Of a stretch of DNA of 64,000 nt, positions 44,256-52,469 are shown in pieces. The position numbers were made by a program, and so were the translations under genes. Within the stretch, counting starts at the first letter, position 1. Each line of letters opens with the position of its first letter. This DNA comes from JAHRVQ01 sp029941905. Lineage in GTDB: Bacteria; Pseudomonadota; Gammaproteobacteria; Pseudomonadales; Azotimanducaceae. The stretch is taken from the NCBI GenBank assembly GCA_029941905.1, contig JAPYTQ010000006.1:1-64000 (forward strand). Direction: 5' to 3'. The notes under the pieces are model-generated. The model worked only from the letters and a program-made list of their open reading frames with translations. It did not search any database and was not told the DNA's origin.

Positions 44256-44750
44256 ATGACAGTTGAAGTCAACGGTATTGCACACATTCAGCTCACGGTG
44301 AGCAACCCGGAAAAGTGTTTACCTTTCTGGGAACAGCTGTGTCACTTTCTTGAAATGAAAACGCTGATCAAGGGCGAGAATATCGTCTATTGCATTGGCA
44401 GTCGAACGGGTATCCTGATCAGGGGTGCCCCGGAGGAAAAGCGTAAAGAGGTATTTGACCAGGATCGATCTGGACTTCATCACTTCTGTTTTAGGGCGCG
44501 TTCAAATACCGATGTGGATGCGATCTACGAATTCGTCAAGGCGCAGGATTGCAACATTATTCATCCGCCGCAAGCGGATGGCTTCGCGCCGGGTTATTAC
44601 TCTGTGCTGTTTGAGGATCCGGATGGCATCCGGGTAGAATTTAACCATGTGCCCGGCAAAGGACATTTCGGAGATCAGGGCAGATTAGGGCAGGCTGGCA
44701 ATGGACCCGCAGACAGCCTTGGTGAAGGTGGATTGACCGATAGCGGCTAG
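44256..44750 (+). CDS. VOC (glyoxalase-fold) family protein at the end of the prp operon
   Basis: The 164-residue protein has two VOC half-repeats with likely metal ligands: His10 (IAHIQLTVSNPEKC), His near residue 73 (LHHFCFRA) and Glu in DPDGIRVEFNH near residue 129. The Gly-rich C-terminal tail of about 30 residues is not part of the fold. It follows prpD by 14 bases, so it is probably cotranscribed. The reaction is unknown; isomerase or lyase activity on a propionate-pathway intermediate is only inference. Its stop overlaps that of the converging transglycosylase gene. Confidence 0.82.
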   Translation: MTVEVNGIAHIQLTVSNPEKCLPFWEQLCHFLEMKTLIKGENIVYCIGSRTGILIRGAPEEKRKEVFDQDRSGLHHFCFRARSNTDVDAIYEFVKAQDCNIIHPPQADGFAPGYYSVLFEDPDGIRVEFNHVPGKGHFGDQGRLGQAGNGPADSLGEGGLTDSG

Positions 44751-45400
44751 TACCCAGGTGTACCGTACCGCGTCTGGCGGTAGCGGTTGTGGGAATTCAT
44801 GACCTTGATGACGTAGCGCCGTGTTTCCGGATAGGGTGGTATTCCGCTGTAGTTTTCAACTGCGCTACTGCCTGCATTGTATGCTGCAATGGCCAGCGGT
44901 AACTCGCCATTAAACCGATCCATCAACCTGCTGAGATGCTTGACACCCGCGTAGATATTCTCCCTCGGATTGAAGCGGTCGCGAACATTGTATTGCCGGG
45001 CGGTTTGTTGCATCAGTTGCATCAACCCTGTGGCACCTTTCCTCGAAACGGCGTTTGGATCAAAGTCTGATTCGACTTGAATGACGGCCTCAACCAGTGC
45101 CGGGTCTATGTTGTATTGATCGCTTGCCCCCTGGATGTAGCCCCGGAACTGATCAGGTACCCGGGTCAGGTCTGGACGCCCAGCCAGAAAGTCACCTGCG
45201 TCTGAAACTGTCTTGCGTCTACTGATAAGTTGGTAATTTTCCGATCTGTGGGGAGGGCGATCAGTTATCAAACGTTCCCCATCCGATCCGATATAGATGT
45301 AAACATCGGCATTTACGGTACTGCATAGTGTCAGCAAGAGCAGTGTCGGCAACAGCAGTGTCAGCAACAATCGTGACGCTGTCGCTGATTTAGTGGACAT
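44747..45400 (-). CDS. lytic transglycosylase (SLT domain)
   Basis: The roughly 217-residue protein has a very Leu-rich signal peptide ending near VNA. A DUF4124-like stretch (VYIYIGSDGERLITDRPP) and an SLT domain follow: PALVEAVIQVESDFDPNAVSRKGATGLMQLMQQTA with the catalytic Glu, then IYAGVKHLSRLMDRFNGELPLAIAAYNAG. It cleaves peptidoglycan between MurNAc and GlcNAc. ATG 45400 (MSTKSATAS) is preferred to ATG 45424 (MSTLTSKE), but both are in frame. The signal peptide is encoded by 15-bp repeats at 45328-45372. Confidence 0.9.
   Translation of the reverse strand: MSTKSATASRLLLTLLLPTLLLLTLCSTVNADVYIYIGSDGERLITDRPPHRSENYQLISRRKTVSDAGDFLAGRPDLTRVPDQFRGYIQGASDQYNIDPALVEAVIQVESDFDPNAVSRKGATGLMQLMQQTARQYNVRDRFNPRENIYAGVKHLSRLMDRFNGELPLAIAAYNAGSSAVENYSGIPPYPETRRYVIKVMNSHNRYRQTRYGTPGY
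45328..45372. repeat. three 15-bp tandem repeats within a signal-peptide coding region
   Basis: GTGTCAGCAAGAGCA, GTGTCGGCAACAGCA and GTGTCAGCAACAATC lie head to tail. Read on the minus strand they encode the LLxTL-type pentads of the transglycosylase signal peptide. Because 15 is a multiple of three, copy-number change would alter the hydrophobic length without a frameshift. Confidence 0.8.
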
Positions 45401-45576
45401 TTCTTTGGATGTTAGTGTCGACACCTAATGAACCAATCCCTGCACATTTACTGCTTACCTATTGTAGTAGTCAATTCTAAGTATTTTGAGACAGACGTCA
45501 AAGAAATGGCATGTTTTTCAATTAACTACGGCTGTTTATTGGAGTGATACCTGATCTGCGAGAACTTCGGCATCGA

Positions 45577-47070
45577 CTATATTTTCAGGGTCCGCAGGTT
45601 GGGATCCTGTAAACCGCTCTCCCAGGATGCGAGAAATTGACGTCCCAGGCGGTTGTTCTCGGTAATATCCCTGAAATTTGCATAACCCTCGTAGTCTTCA
45701 CAATCCTGCCGATAAATGACACCTGTGCCGTCCACCAGCACAAACTCATTGAGTGAAGCGCGCATTTCAGGATGGACGATTTTAAAACTGATTGAAGATG
45801 AGAGCTTGCGGCTGATCTCAAGTATTACGTGGCCATTTTTGACGATACGATGTGAATCGTAGAGCAGGATTTCGATGCTGGTGTATTTATTTCGTCGAGC
45901 CAGAGACGAGCAGATTTCCCGCATCTCCTGGGTGTCAAATAGCTTGTGGTCTAGATAGGGAGACAGGATCCGGATACTTTGTGTCGCCTGTTTGCACATT
46001 TCGGGAACGACCCGACGAAACTCATCCTCTCGACGCAGAAGTAAAAATCGTGTCTCTGCGCCCAGCTTGTAGACCACGTCACCTTCTTCGGGATAGGCGT
46101 CGCCTGTTCTGGCGGCCCTGTTGTGTTGAAACACATCCGCTTGATCGATTCTCCGAAAATACTGCTGGTGTTCCACACCCTGCTCAACAAATTTTTCACC
46201 CCGTGGTGAGTATCCCGCCTTGTCGTAAAAGTCATCGAGGGTCGTTAGTGCGGCTACTCGTACCTCAGTCAGGTCAAAGCGTTGTGCTTTACCCAGTGCG
46301 GCTTCGAGCAGGGCAAAACCAGTACCCTGGCGGCGAAAATCAGGGTCAACCGCGAGTCGCGAAATGTTGCCGTCGAGATCCAAGCGTATAACCCCAATAG
46401 TTTGTCCATCCAGGCTGGTTGAACAGAACTGAACTGCCTGCTGGTCTGTATCATCTTCAATGATCGCAGGATCAAGTCCAAGCTCCTTAACCAGGACAGT
46501 CCGGCGCAGGGAGCGGATCACGCGGCGATGTTCCTCCCAGGCAACCTCAGCCGTGTCAAAGTAGCGGATGGAGACATTGGGTACTGGCCCTGTCGCTATC
46601 TTCTGCTGCCTGGCGGCGGATGGAGGGCTCAGAACCTTTTCCATTCGATGATGGGGGATACCAGCTTCAAAAAATTCTTCCCCAACCACTTCAAACCCCG
46701 ATTTCCTGTAGAACTCGAGCGCGTGGTTCTGTGCGTTCAGGAAAACCGCTTCAAAACCCAGGTGGCGGGCTTTCTCAACCGCTTGTTCGAGTAACGCCGC
46801 ACCGATATGGAGCCCGCGAAATTCTTCCAATACGGCCATTCGGCCAATCTGCCCTGACTTGAGCAAACGGGCCGTACCAATAGGGCGATCATCATCGCCC
46901 GTGGCCAGCCAATGCCAGGCATCGGTGTCCAGCCCATCCCATTCTTCCTCCTGTGGTACCTTCTGCTCGACAATAAACACGAGGCGGCGCAGATTGGACA
47001 GTACATTTCGATCCGAGTGCCAACTCGCTTCTTTGATATTGAACCGCCTAAGCTCGAAATTTGTTGTCAT
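45577..47070 (-). CDS. two-GNAT-domain acetyltransferase with C-terminal PLD-like/DUF7931-type domain
   Basis: The 497-residue protein has two GNAT domains. The first has IGRMAVLEEFRGLHIGAALLEQAVEKA near residue 72; the second has ISRLAVDPDFRRQGTGFALLEAALGKA near residue 228. The final 180 residues contain SIRILSPYLDHKLFDTQEM, SIEILLYDSHRIVKNGHV and VLVDGTGVIYRQDCEDYEGYANF, resembling the half-sites of phospholipase-D-like proteins without a clear HKD. The acceptor substrate is unknown. It lies 33 bases after roxA in the same direction and could be cotranscribed with it. Confidence 0.8.
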   Translation of the reverse strand: MTTNFELRRFNIKEASWHSDRNVLSNLRRLVFIVEQKVPQEEEWDGLDTDAWHWLATGDDDRPIGTARLLKSGQIGRMAVLEEFRGLHIGAALLEQAVEKARHLGFEAVFLNAQNHALEFYRKSGFEVVGEEFFEAGIPHHRMEKVLSPPSAARQQKIATGPVPNVSIRYFDTAEVAWEEHRRVIRSLRRTVLVKELGLDPAIIEDDTDQQAVQFCSTSLDGQTIGVIRLDLDGNISRLAVDPDFRRQGTGFALLEAALGKAQRFDLTEVRVAALTTLDDFYDKAGYSPRGEKFVEQGVEHQQYFRRIDQADVFQHNRAARTGDAYPEEGDVVYKLGAETRFLLLRREDEFRRVVPEMCKQATQSIRILSPYLDHKLFDTQEMREICSSLARRNKYTSIEILLYDSHRIVKNGHVILEISRKLSSSISFKIVHPEMRASLNEFVLVDGTGVIYRQDCEDYEGYANFRDITENNRLGRQFLASWESGLQDPNLRTLKI

Positions 47071-47103
47071 GAATTCACCAAAATTGGATGCTTCTGATCC
47101 TGC

Positions 47104-48297
47104 TTACTCTCGCTCACCAGAACTCATGCAGACGGCGCCCAGCTGCAACAGGAACGATAGCACACGAAGATTTTCCCGTTTGTCCTGGTTTGATTCCTGC
47201 TGCTCTGATTCACGTACTGATTCCAAAATAACTGATGATTCGACCTGCCGTTGCGCTTCAAGAATAACGATCCAGGCTTGCGAGCAGATCGAGACAGTGA
47301 GTGATTCACCATTTACATACAGGTTAAGTTTATCGCCTGAGACTTGATACGCCAAACGCGTCGCTAAATGACATTGCACCAGGCGATGGGTCTGAAGCTG
47401 TCTGATGATGTCTGCGTCTGATTGTTCCGGTGCATTGCTGATAAGATCAGGCTCCTTCAATTCCGTCATAAAAGCGCCAAACCAGCGGTCGGTAAGAGAT
47501 GGATTAAGCAGTACATTGGCCATTTTCTTGGTGATGCTACGTGTTGTAAGCTGGTCGATGCCATTTGCCTCGGTCAGTGAATCGTCCAACGTCTGGTTAC
47601 TCGTGAGTTCATCTCCCGCGAGATCTGCCAGATGGGAAATCATTTCCCCCAGGGTCGGATTCCGAATTCCAACCGACAAAGTCAGGCAATCATCACAGGA
47701 GGTGATTCCCCAATGACCGGTACGAGGAGGGATGTACAGGATGTCCCCTGGCTGCTGGTAGATTTTTTCAGAGGCGTGGAAGTCCTGCAAAAGCCTGATA
47801 TCAGAGGCCGGGGACAAATCTTCATCCACATGATTACCTTCATCCAGGTGCCAGCATTTACTCCCTCGCACCTGTACCAGGAATACATCGTAATGGTCAA
47901 AGTGTGCACCACAGCTGGTATTCTCATGCCCGTAACTCACCATGACATCTTCTATTCTCCAGCGCGGCAGGAAAGCGAAGGAATCCACCAGGTATTCGGA
48001 AACCCCTGCCAGGTGGGACTCCAGTCCCTGAACCATTAACATGCTATGGAGAGGCAAGGTATCAAGATCAAAGGGTCCGAATGCCAGTTTAAACTCACCG
48101 TCGATGTTACTGATAAGCCTGGATTCTACCAGGTCATTACGACATAACCTGAACAGGTCATTAGCAGCGAGGCCGTCATTTACCGCTGCTTGAACAGATA
48201 CTCGAGAGACTGAAACCGGTTTCTTACGCCAGTAATTCGATTCAAAGTCTTCCCAGTCCAGGAACGCACCTTCGAACCAATGATCCTTCGTCACCAT
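47104..48297 (-). CDS. roxA: 50S ribosomal protein arginine 3-hydroxylase (RoxA/YcfD, JmjC-type)
   Basis: The 397-residue Fe(II)/2-oxoglutarate oxygenase has the JmjC metal triad in CGAHFDHYDVFLVQVRGSKCWHL (His and Asp) and PPRTGHWGIT (His). The winged-helix C-terminus typical of RoxA includes RSITKKMANVLLNPSLTDRW. The E. coli enzyme hydroxylates an arginine of ribosomal protein L16. As in E. coli, purB, hflD and mnmA are neighbours. The start ATG at 48297 is the last of four ATGs in a 14-bp repeat. Confidence 0.9.
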   Translation of the reverse strand: MVTKDHWFEGAFLDWEDFESNYWRKKPVSVSRVSVQAAVNDGLAANDLFRLCRNDLVESRLISNIDGEFKLAFGPFDLDTLPLHSMLMVQGLESHLAGVSEYLVDSFAFLPRWRIEDVMVSYGHENTSCGAHFDHYDVFLVQVRGSKCWHLDEGNHVDEDLSPASDIRLLQDFHASEKIYQQPGDILYIPPRTGHWGITSCDDCLTLSVGIRNPTLGEMISHLADLAGDELTSNQTLDDSLTEANGIDQLTTRSITKKMANVLLNPSLTDRWFGAFMTELKEPDLISNAPEQSDADIIRQLQTHRLVQCHLATRLAYQVSGDKLNLYVNGESLTVSICSQAWIVILEAQRQVESSVILESVRESEQQESNQDKRENLRVLSFLLQLGAVCMSSGERE

Positions 48298-48350
48298 TCC
48301 TTTGTCACCATTCCTTCGTCACCATTCCTTCGTCACCATACTTTCGTCAC
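48285..48350 (-). repeat. 14-bp tandem repeat carrying successive roxA start codons
   Basis: Read on the plus strand the unit is CCTTCGTCACCATT. Copies cover 48285-48298, 48299-48312, 48313-48326, 48327-48340 and a partial copy 48341-48350. On the minus strand each copy reads AATGGTGACGAAGG, so ATGs stand at 48339, 48325, 48311 and 48297, with an AAGGA directly before each of the last three. The upstream ATGs open six-codon frames (M-V-T-K-E-W) ending in a TGA that overlaps the next ATGGTGA. Only the last frame continues into roxA. Confidence 0.92.
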
Positions 48351-48374
48351 AGGACTTTTGTAGATGAGAGTGGC

Positions 48375-48480
48375 GCTAGGAGGCTGACCGAGAATAGCGA
48401 ACCTGCTGCGGAAAAGCTGATTTGACGGTCCGCCGCTGCGGCCAGATTTCCCCTAATTTAGTCACAGTCAGCCTCCTAGC
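48375..48480. repeat. 14-bp perfect inverted repeat bounding a 106-bp element at the 3' end of purB
   Basis: GCTAGGAGGCTGAC (48375-48388) and its exact complement GTCAGCCTCCTAGC (48467-48480) enclose 78 bases with a further CCGC/GCGG stem. The purB stop codon lies inside the right arm. No target duplication flanks the element. It could be a terminator-like long hairpin, a small non-autonomous mobile element remnant, or an RNA processing site; sequence alone does not decide. Confidence 0.7.
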
Positions 48481-49867
48481 TTTTTGTGATCCGGTCAACC
48501 AGCTCAACCGCAATGCCAATATAGTTAGCCGGGGTTAAATCGCGGATGCTGGCTTTTGCATCATCAGGCATGTCCAGATCCTCGATCATCTTATCAATGC
48601 TGGATTTTTCGAGTGATTGTCCCCGCGTGAGGGCTTTTAGCTTTTCGTAGGGTTCATCGATATCGTACTTACGCATAATGGTCTGAATCGGCTCAGCCAG
48701 AACCTCCCAGCTGGCATCAAGTTCCTCAGCCAGCGCGATCCTGTTCAGCTCCAGTTTAGTCAGCCCTTTCAACGTCGATTTGTAGGCGATGATACTATAG
48801 GCGAACCCGGTGCCCAGGTTGCGCAGTACCGTCGAATCCGTGAGGTCTCTCTGCCAGCGGGAAACCGGCAGTTTATCAGCGAGATGACCAAGGATCGCAT
48901 TGGCCAGACCGAGATTACCTTCCGAATTTTCGAAATCGATAGGGTTAACCTTGTGCGGCATTGTTGAGGATCCGGTTTCACCTTCAATCTTGCGTTGCCT
49001 GAAGTATCCAATCGAAATGTAAGCCCAGATATCGCGATCAAAATCAAGAACGATGGTGTTGAACCTGGATACTGCATGAAATAGTTCAGCAATGAAGTCG
49101 TGGGGCTCAATCTGGGTAGTGAACGGGTTCCATTTCAGTCCCAGTGAAGTGACAAATGACTCACCGAGCGCGTCCCAATCGAGGGCAGGGTAAGCTGCTG
49201 AATGGGCGTTAAAGTTTCCGACCGCGCCGTTGATCTTACCGAGAATTTCAATATCGGCGATTTGTTTAATCTGGCGTTGCATGCGCGCCACAACGTTCGC
49301 GAACTCTTTTCCCATGGTCGTGGGGGATGCCACCTGACCATGGGTTTTAGAGAGCATGGCGTCGCTGCGATATTCCACTGCAAGGCGCTTCAGGCGTTCG
49401 CACAGTTCGTTGAGAATTGGAAGCAGGATTTCACGCCGGGAGGCTTCCAGCATCATCGCGTAAGACAGATTGTTGATATCCTCTGATGTGCAGGCAAAGT
49501 GGACAAACTCCAGTTTGCCCAACAGTTCAGGCAGCTTGCTTTCCTGGAGCTTTTGCTTGATAAAATACTCGACCGCTTTTACATCATGATTGGTGGTTCG
49601 TTCGTAAGCCTTGACTGTCTCGGCATCCTCAATGGCAAAATTGTCCACTATGTCGTTCAGGTAGTCGTTCGCAACCCTGCTGAGGTCCGGCAGCTCCGGG
49701 ATACGCTGTACCTTGGCGATAAACTGAAACCACCGGACTTCAATCATAACCCGATGATAAATAAGCCCGTATTCACTGAAGTAGGGCCGCAGGTTAGACA
49801 CCTTGTCAGCATAGCGACCATCAATCGGCGTCACGGCGGTTAAAGGGGTGAATGTGGGTAGTTCCAT
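48476..49867 (-). CDS. purB: adenylosuccinate lyase
   Basis: The 463-residue enzyme acts twice in purine synthesis, releasing fumarate from SAICAR and adenylosuccinate. It opens TPLTAVTPIDGRYADKV, has the signature GSSTMPHKVNPIDFENSEGN with the catalytic Ser near residue 303, and conserved TSEDINNLS and KTHGQVASPTT segments. It has the length of the gammaproteobacterial PurB lineage. The stop codon lies inside a 14-bp inverted repeat. Transcription runs from mnmA and hflD toward purB and roxA. Confidence 0.96.
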   Translation of the reverse strand: MELPTFTPLTAVTPIDGRYADKVSNLRPYFSEYGLIYHRVMIEVRWFQFIAKVQRIPELPDLSRVANDYLNDIVDNFAIEDAETVKAYERTTNHDVKAVEYFIKQKLQESKLPELLGKLEFVHFACTSEDINNLSYAMMLEASRREILLPILNELCERLKRLAVEYRSDAMLSKTHGQVASPTTMGKEFANVVARMQRQIKQIADIEILGKINGAVGNFNAHSAAYPALDWDALGESFVTSLGLKWNPFTTQIEPHDFIAELFHAVSRFNTIVLDFDRDIWAYISIGYFRQRKIEGETGSSTMPHKVNPIDFENSEGNLGLANAILGHLADKLPVSRWQRDLTDSTVLRNLGTGFAYSIIAYKSTLKGLTKLELNRIALAEELDASWEVLAEPIQTIMRKYDIDEPYEKLKALTRGQSLEKSSIDKMIEDLDMPDDAKASIRDLTPANYIGIAVELVDRITKS

Positions 49868-49910
49868 GCAAGTCTCAATTTAGGTTAGATATATATCATA
49901 TATCATTGAA

Positions 49911-50537
49911 TTATAAAACATTATAGAGGGCAGATTTCATCTTGTGGCGGGACAGGATGAGCTGCCATCTTCGCCCGCCAACCTGGCGCCAGAGTACCGC
50001 AGAGCGGATCGCGGACAGTAACAAAGCACGGATTCTCTGAACATTGGCGGTATTTTGCAAATGGTGTCGACTGCCTTCTACTCTGAGTCTGGGATGCATT
50101 CGACTCAGGGTTGACTCATACAACTCCGCCAGGGATGCCACTGAATTGTCAAAACCCTGTTCTGATTCGTCAATTCGGTTTTGCTGGTCGATAGCGGTGA
50201 GTCTTGAGCCAATCTGATTCAGTATATCCGGCCGTCTTGATAATCCCCTTTCCAGGGCCATGATCCCCAGGCAGTATCTGACCAGTTCTCCATGGGTCCT
50301 GATGTTAAAATTTTCCAGAACATCGGAGAGTAACGTCAGTCCAAGCCTGATGTCACGGGTGCCGGAATAGATATCCGAAAATGACTTCGGGTTTTGGACA
50401 AAGACACTCTTCAAGCTGTTTTCCAGCGAGTCCTGGGTAATCATACCGGATCTGGCTGCAATGGTGACCAGGTGTATTGACTGCAAAACCCCTGCAAGAG
50501 CCAGAACTCTTTTTTCATAAGCTAACATCGGTTTCAA
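49911..50537 (-). CDS. hflD: high-frequency lysogenisation protein HflD
   Basis: The 208-residue protein has the HflD profile: KRVLALAGVLQSIHLVTIAARSG at the start, FSDIYSGTRDIRLGLTLLSDVL near residue 55 and the C-terminal VQRIRALLLSAIRSAVLWRQVGGRRWQL. In E. coli HflD binds membranes and lambda CII, but its normal role is unclear. It overlaps mnmA by four bases and precedes purB, the conserved gammaproteobacterial order. Confidence 0.93.
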   Translation of the reverse strand: MKPMLAYEKRVLALAGVLQSIHLVTIAARSGMITQDSLENSLKSVFVQNPKSFSDIYSGTRDIRLGLTLLSDVLENFNIRTHGELVRYCLGIMALERGLSRRPDILNQIGSRLTAIDQQNRIDESEQGFDNSVASLAELYESTLSRMHPRLRVEGSRHHLQNTANVQRIRALLLSAIRSAVLWRQVGGRRWQLILSRHKMKSALYNVL

Positions 50538-51631
50538 GCTTCTGTTGACTCAATGATTCCTCCCCCCAGACAGTGGTCATCTTCATAGAAGCACGCCCAT
50601 TGTCCGGGTGTTACCGCTCGCTGTCGTTTTCCAAAAGTGATCCTGTAGACACCCTCATGACGCTCTATTCGGCAGTGCTGATCCGGTTGGCGATAGCGTG
50701 TTTTAACACACAGTTCCCGGGGCAGGGTGGGTCCCAGGCCATCGACCCATTCGATCTTCAGACAGGTCATGGCTGACGAAAAAAGCGAGTCATGGTCATT
50801 CCCCTGGGCGATATAGAGTGTATTGCCAGGTATATCCTTTTTCACGACATACCAGGGTGCATCGGGGGTATTGCTGACACCGCCGATACCCAGGCCCTGA
50901 CGCTGTCCCAGCGTGTGGAACATCACGCCCTGGTGTTCACCAATAATCTGCTCATCCAGTGTTTTAATGGGGCCAGGCCGGGCTGGGATATAGCGACTGA
51001 GAAAGTCCTTAAATCTGCGCTCGCCAATAAAGCAAATGCCGGTCGAATCTTTTTTGGCATGGGTAGGTATACCAGCCTCTTCTGCAATCTGCCGGACGTT
51101 CGTTTTGATAAGTTCACCAATAGGAAAAAGACAACGAGTGAGCTGCCGGGCGGACACGGATTGGAGGAAGTAGCTCTGGTCCTTTTCAGGGTCCAGCCCT
51201 TTTAACAGCCTGGGTGCTGAGCCCGAATGGTCCAAGCGGGCATAGTGACCGGTCGCGATGTAGTCCGCACCCAGCAGTTCGGCGTATTCGCGAAAAACGT
51301 TAAATTTGATCTCACGGTTGCAGAGAATGTCAGGGTTCGGTGTTCTGCCTGCACGATATTCCCTCAGAAACTGCTCGAAAACGTTGTCCCAGTACTCAGC
51401 GGCAAAATTTGCCTGGTGCAATTCAATGCCCAGATGCTCACACACAGATTGGGCATCGATTAGGTCTTGCCTGGCCGTGCAGTACTCAGTGCCGTCATCT
51501 TCTTCCCAGTTCTTCATAAAGAGACCCTGGACGCTGTAGCCCTGATCCAGCAACAGCTTTGCGGAGACAGACGAATCCACACCACCTGACATGCCAACGA
51601 TAACTGTTTCGGGAACTTTGGATCGGGTCAT
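50534..51631 (-). CDS. mnmA: tRNA 2-thiouridine(34) synthase MnmA
   Basis: The 365-residue enzyme thiolates U34 of Lys, Glu and Gln tRNAs. The PP-loop is GMSGGVDSSVSAKLL (near residue 13). The two catalytic cysteines are in TPNPDILCNREIKF (near 100) and STGICFIGERRF (near 197). IATGHYARLD and LGQRQGLGIGG are further family motifs. It is the promoter-proximal gene of mnmA-hflD-purB-roxA and is divergent from moaC. Confidence 0.97.
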   Translation of the reverse strand: MTRSKVPETVIVGMSGGVDSSVSAKLLLDQGYSVQGLFMKNWEEDDGTEYCTARQDLIDAQSVCEHLGIELHQANFAAEYWDNVFEQFLREYRAGRTPNPDILCNREIKFNVFREYAELLGADYIATGHYARLDHSGSAPRLLKGLDPEKDQSYFLQSVSARQLTRCLFPIGELIKTNVRQIAEEAGIPTHAKKDSTGICFIGERRFKDFLSRYIPARPGPIKTLDEQIIGEHQGVMFHTLGQRQGLGIGGVSNTPDAPWYVVKKDIPGNTLYIAQGNDHDSLFSSAMTCLKIEWVDGLGPTLPRELCVKTRYRQPDQHCRIERHEGVYRITFGKRQRAVTPGQWACFYEDDHCLGGGIIESTEA

Positions 51632-51732
51632 GAAATTATGAAATGAGTAAATCAGGCATTTTACTTGAGGTGCTTGTGCATGTGAACGGTCAATTCATGG
51701 GATAATTAGCCGCTTTCCCGACAGGAACACGT

Positions 51733-52215
51733 ATGAGCGAATCGAAGACGCTGACCCACCTTGATTCAGAAGGTAAGGCAGCCATGGTGGACGTGACGGA
51801 TAAACAGGTGACGCAGCGGCGTGCGGTTGCCCGTGGTGTCATCAGGATGAAGCCCGAAACGCTGAAACTGATTCAGCAGGGAGGCCACAAAAAGGGTGAT
51901 GTTTTTGCCGTGGCCAGAATAGCTGGCATACAAGGTGCAAAAAAATGCGCCGACCTGATCCCGTTATGCCACCCCCTGGCATTGAGTGCCATTAATGTGG
52001 AACTTGAAGTCGATGAAGCCAACAGCCAGGTGTTGATCACGGGGACCTGCAAATTGAGCGGCAAGACAGGGGTAGAAATGGAAGCCCTGACGGCTGTGTC
52101 TGTCTCCGCCCTGACCATCTACGATATGTGCAAGGCGGTCGACAAAACAATGGTTATCGGCCAGATCAGCCTGGCCGAAAAGAGCGGCGGTCGCTCGGGA
52201 GATTGGAGCGCATGA
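51733..52215 (+). CDS. moaC: cyclic pyranopterin monophosphate synthase MoaC
   Basis: The 160-residue enzyme acts with MoaA in the first step of molybdopterin synthesis. LTHLDSEGKAAMVDVTDKQVTQRRAVA opens the protein, the LCHPLAL motif lies near residue 77 and GVEMEALTAVSVSALTIYDMCKAVD near residue 113. The start has AGGAAC upstream. Its TGA overlaps the moaD start (ATGA). MoaA itself is not in the window. Confidence 0.96.
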   Translation: MSESKTLTHLDSEGKAAMVDVTDKQVTQRRAVARGVIRMKPETLKLIQQGGHKKGDVFAVARIAGIQGAKKCADLIPLCHPLALSAINVELEVDEANSQVLITGTCKLSGKTGVEMEALTAVSVSALTIYDMCKAVDKTMVIGQISLAEKSGGRSGDWSA

Positions 52216-52469
52216 TCAGTGTCAAGGTCGTTCTGTTTGCCAGCTTGCGGGAATCCCTGGGAGAGTCGGTTTTTTCTCTGGATCTGGTTGATGGCTGCAG
52301 GGTATGTGGTCTGGTCGATACGCTGGCGAAGTCGAGAGGCCAGAACTGGCGGGATTTACTCTCCGCAGAAAAGGTCCTTTCCGCCGTCAATCACACCATG
52401 GTTGATGCCCAGCAACTGCTGGAGAATGGCGACGAAGTGGCATTTTTTCCGCCGGTCACAGGTGGTTGA
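52212..52469 (+). CDS. moaD: molybdopterin synthase sulfur carrier subunit MoaD
   Basis: The 85-residue ubiquitin-like protein ends in the required Gly-Gly (PPVTGG), which carries the thiocarboxylate. The start ATG 52212 overlaps the moaC stop; a longer frame from 52128 lies within moaC and is rejected. MoaD and MoaE form molybdopterin synthase, and the moaE ATG at 52469 overlaps the moaD stop as TGATG. Confidence 0.93.
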   Translation: MISVKVVLFASLRESLGESVFSLDLVDGCRVCGLVDTLAKSRGQNWRDLLSAEKVLSAVNHTMVDAQQLLENGDEVAFFPPVTGG

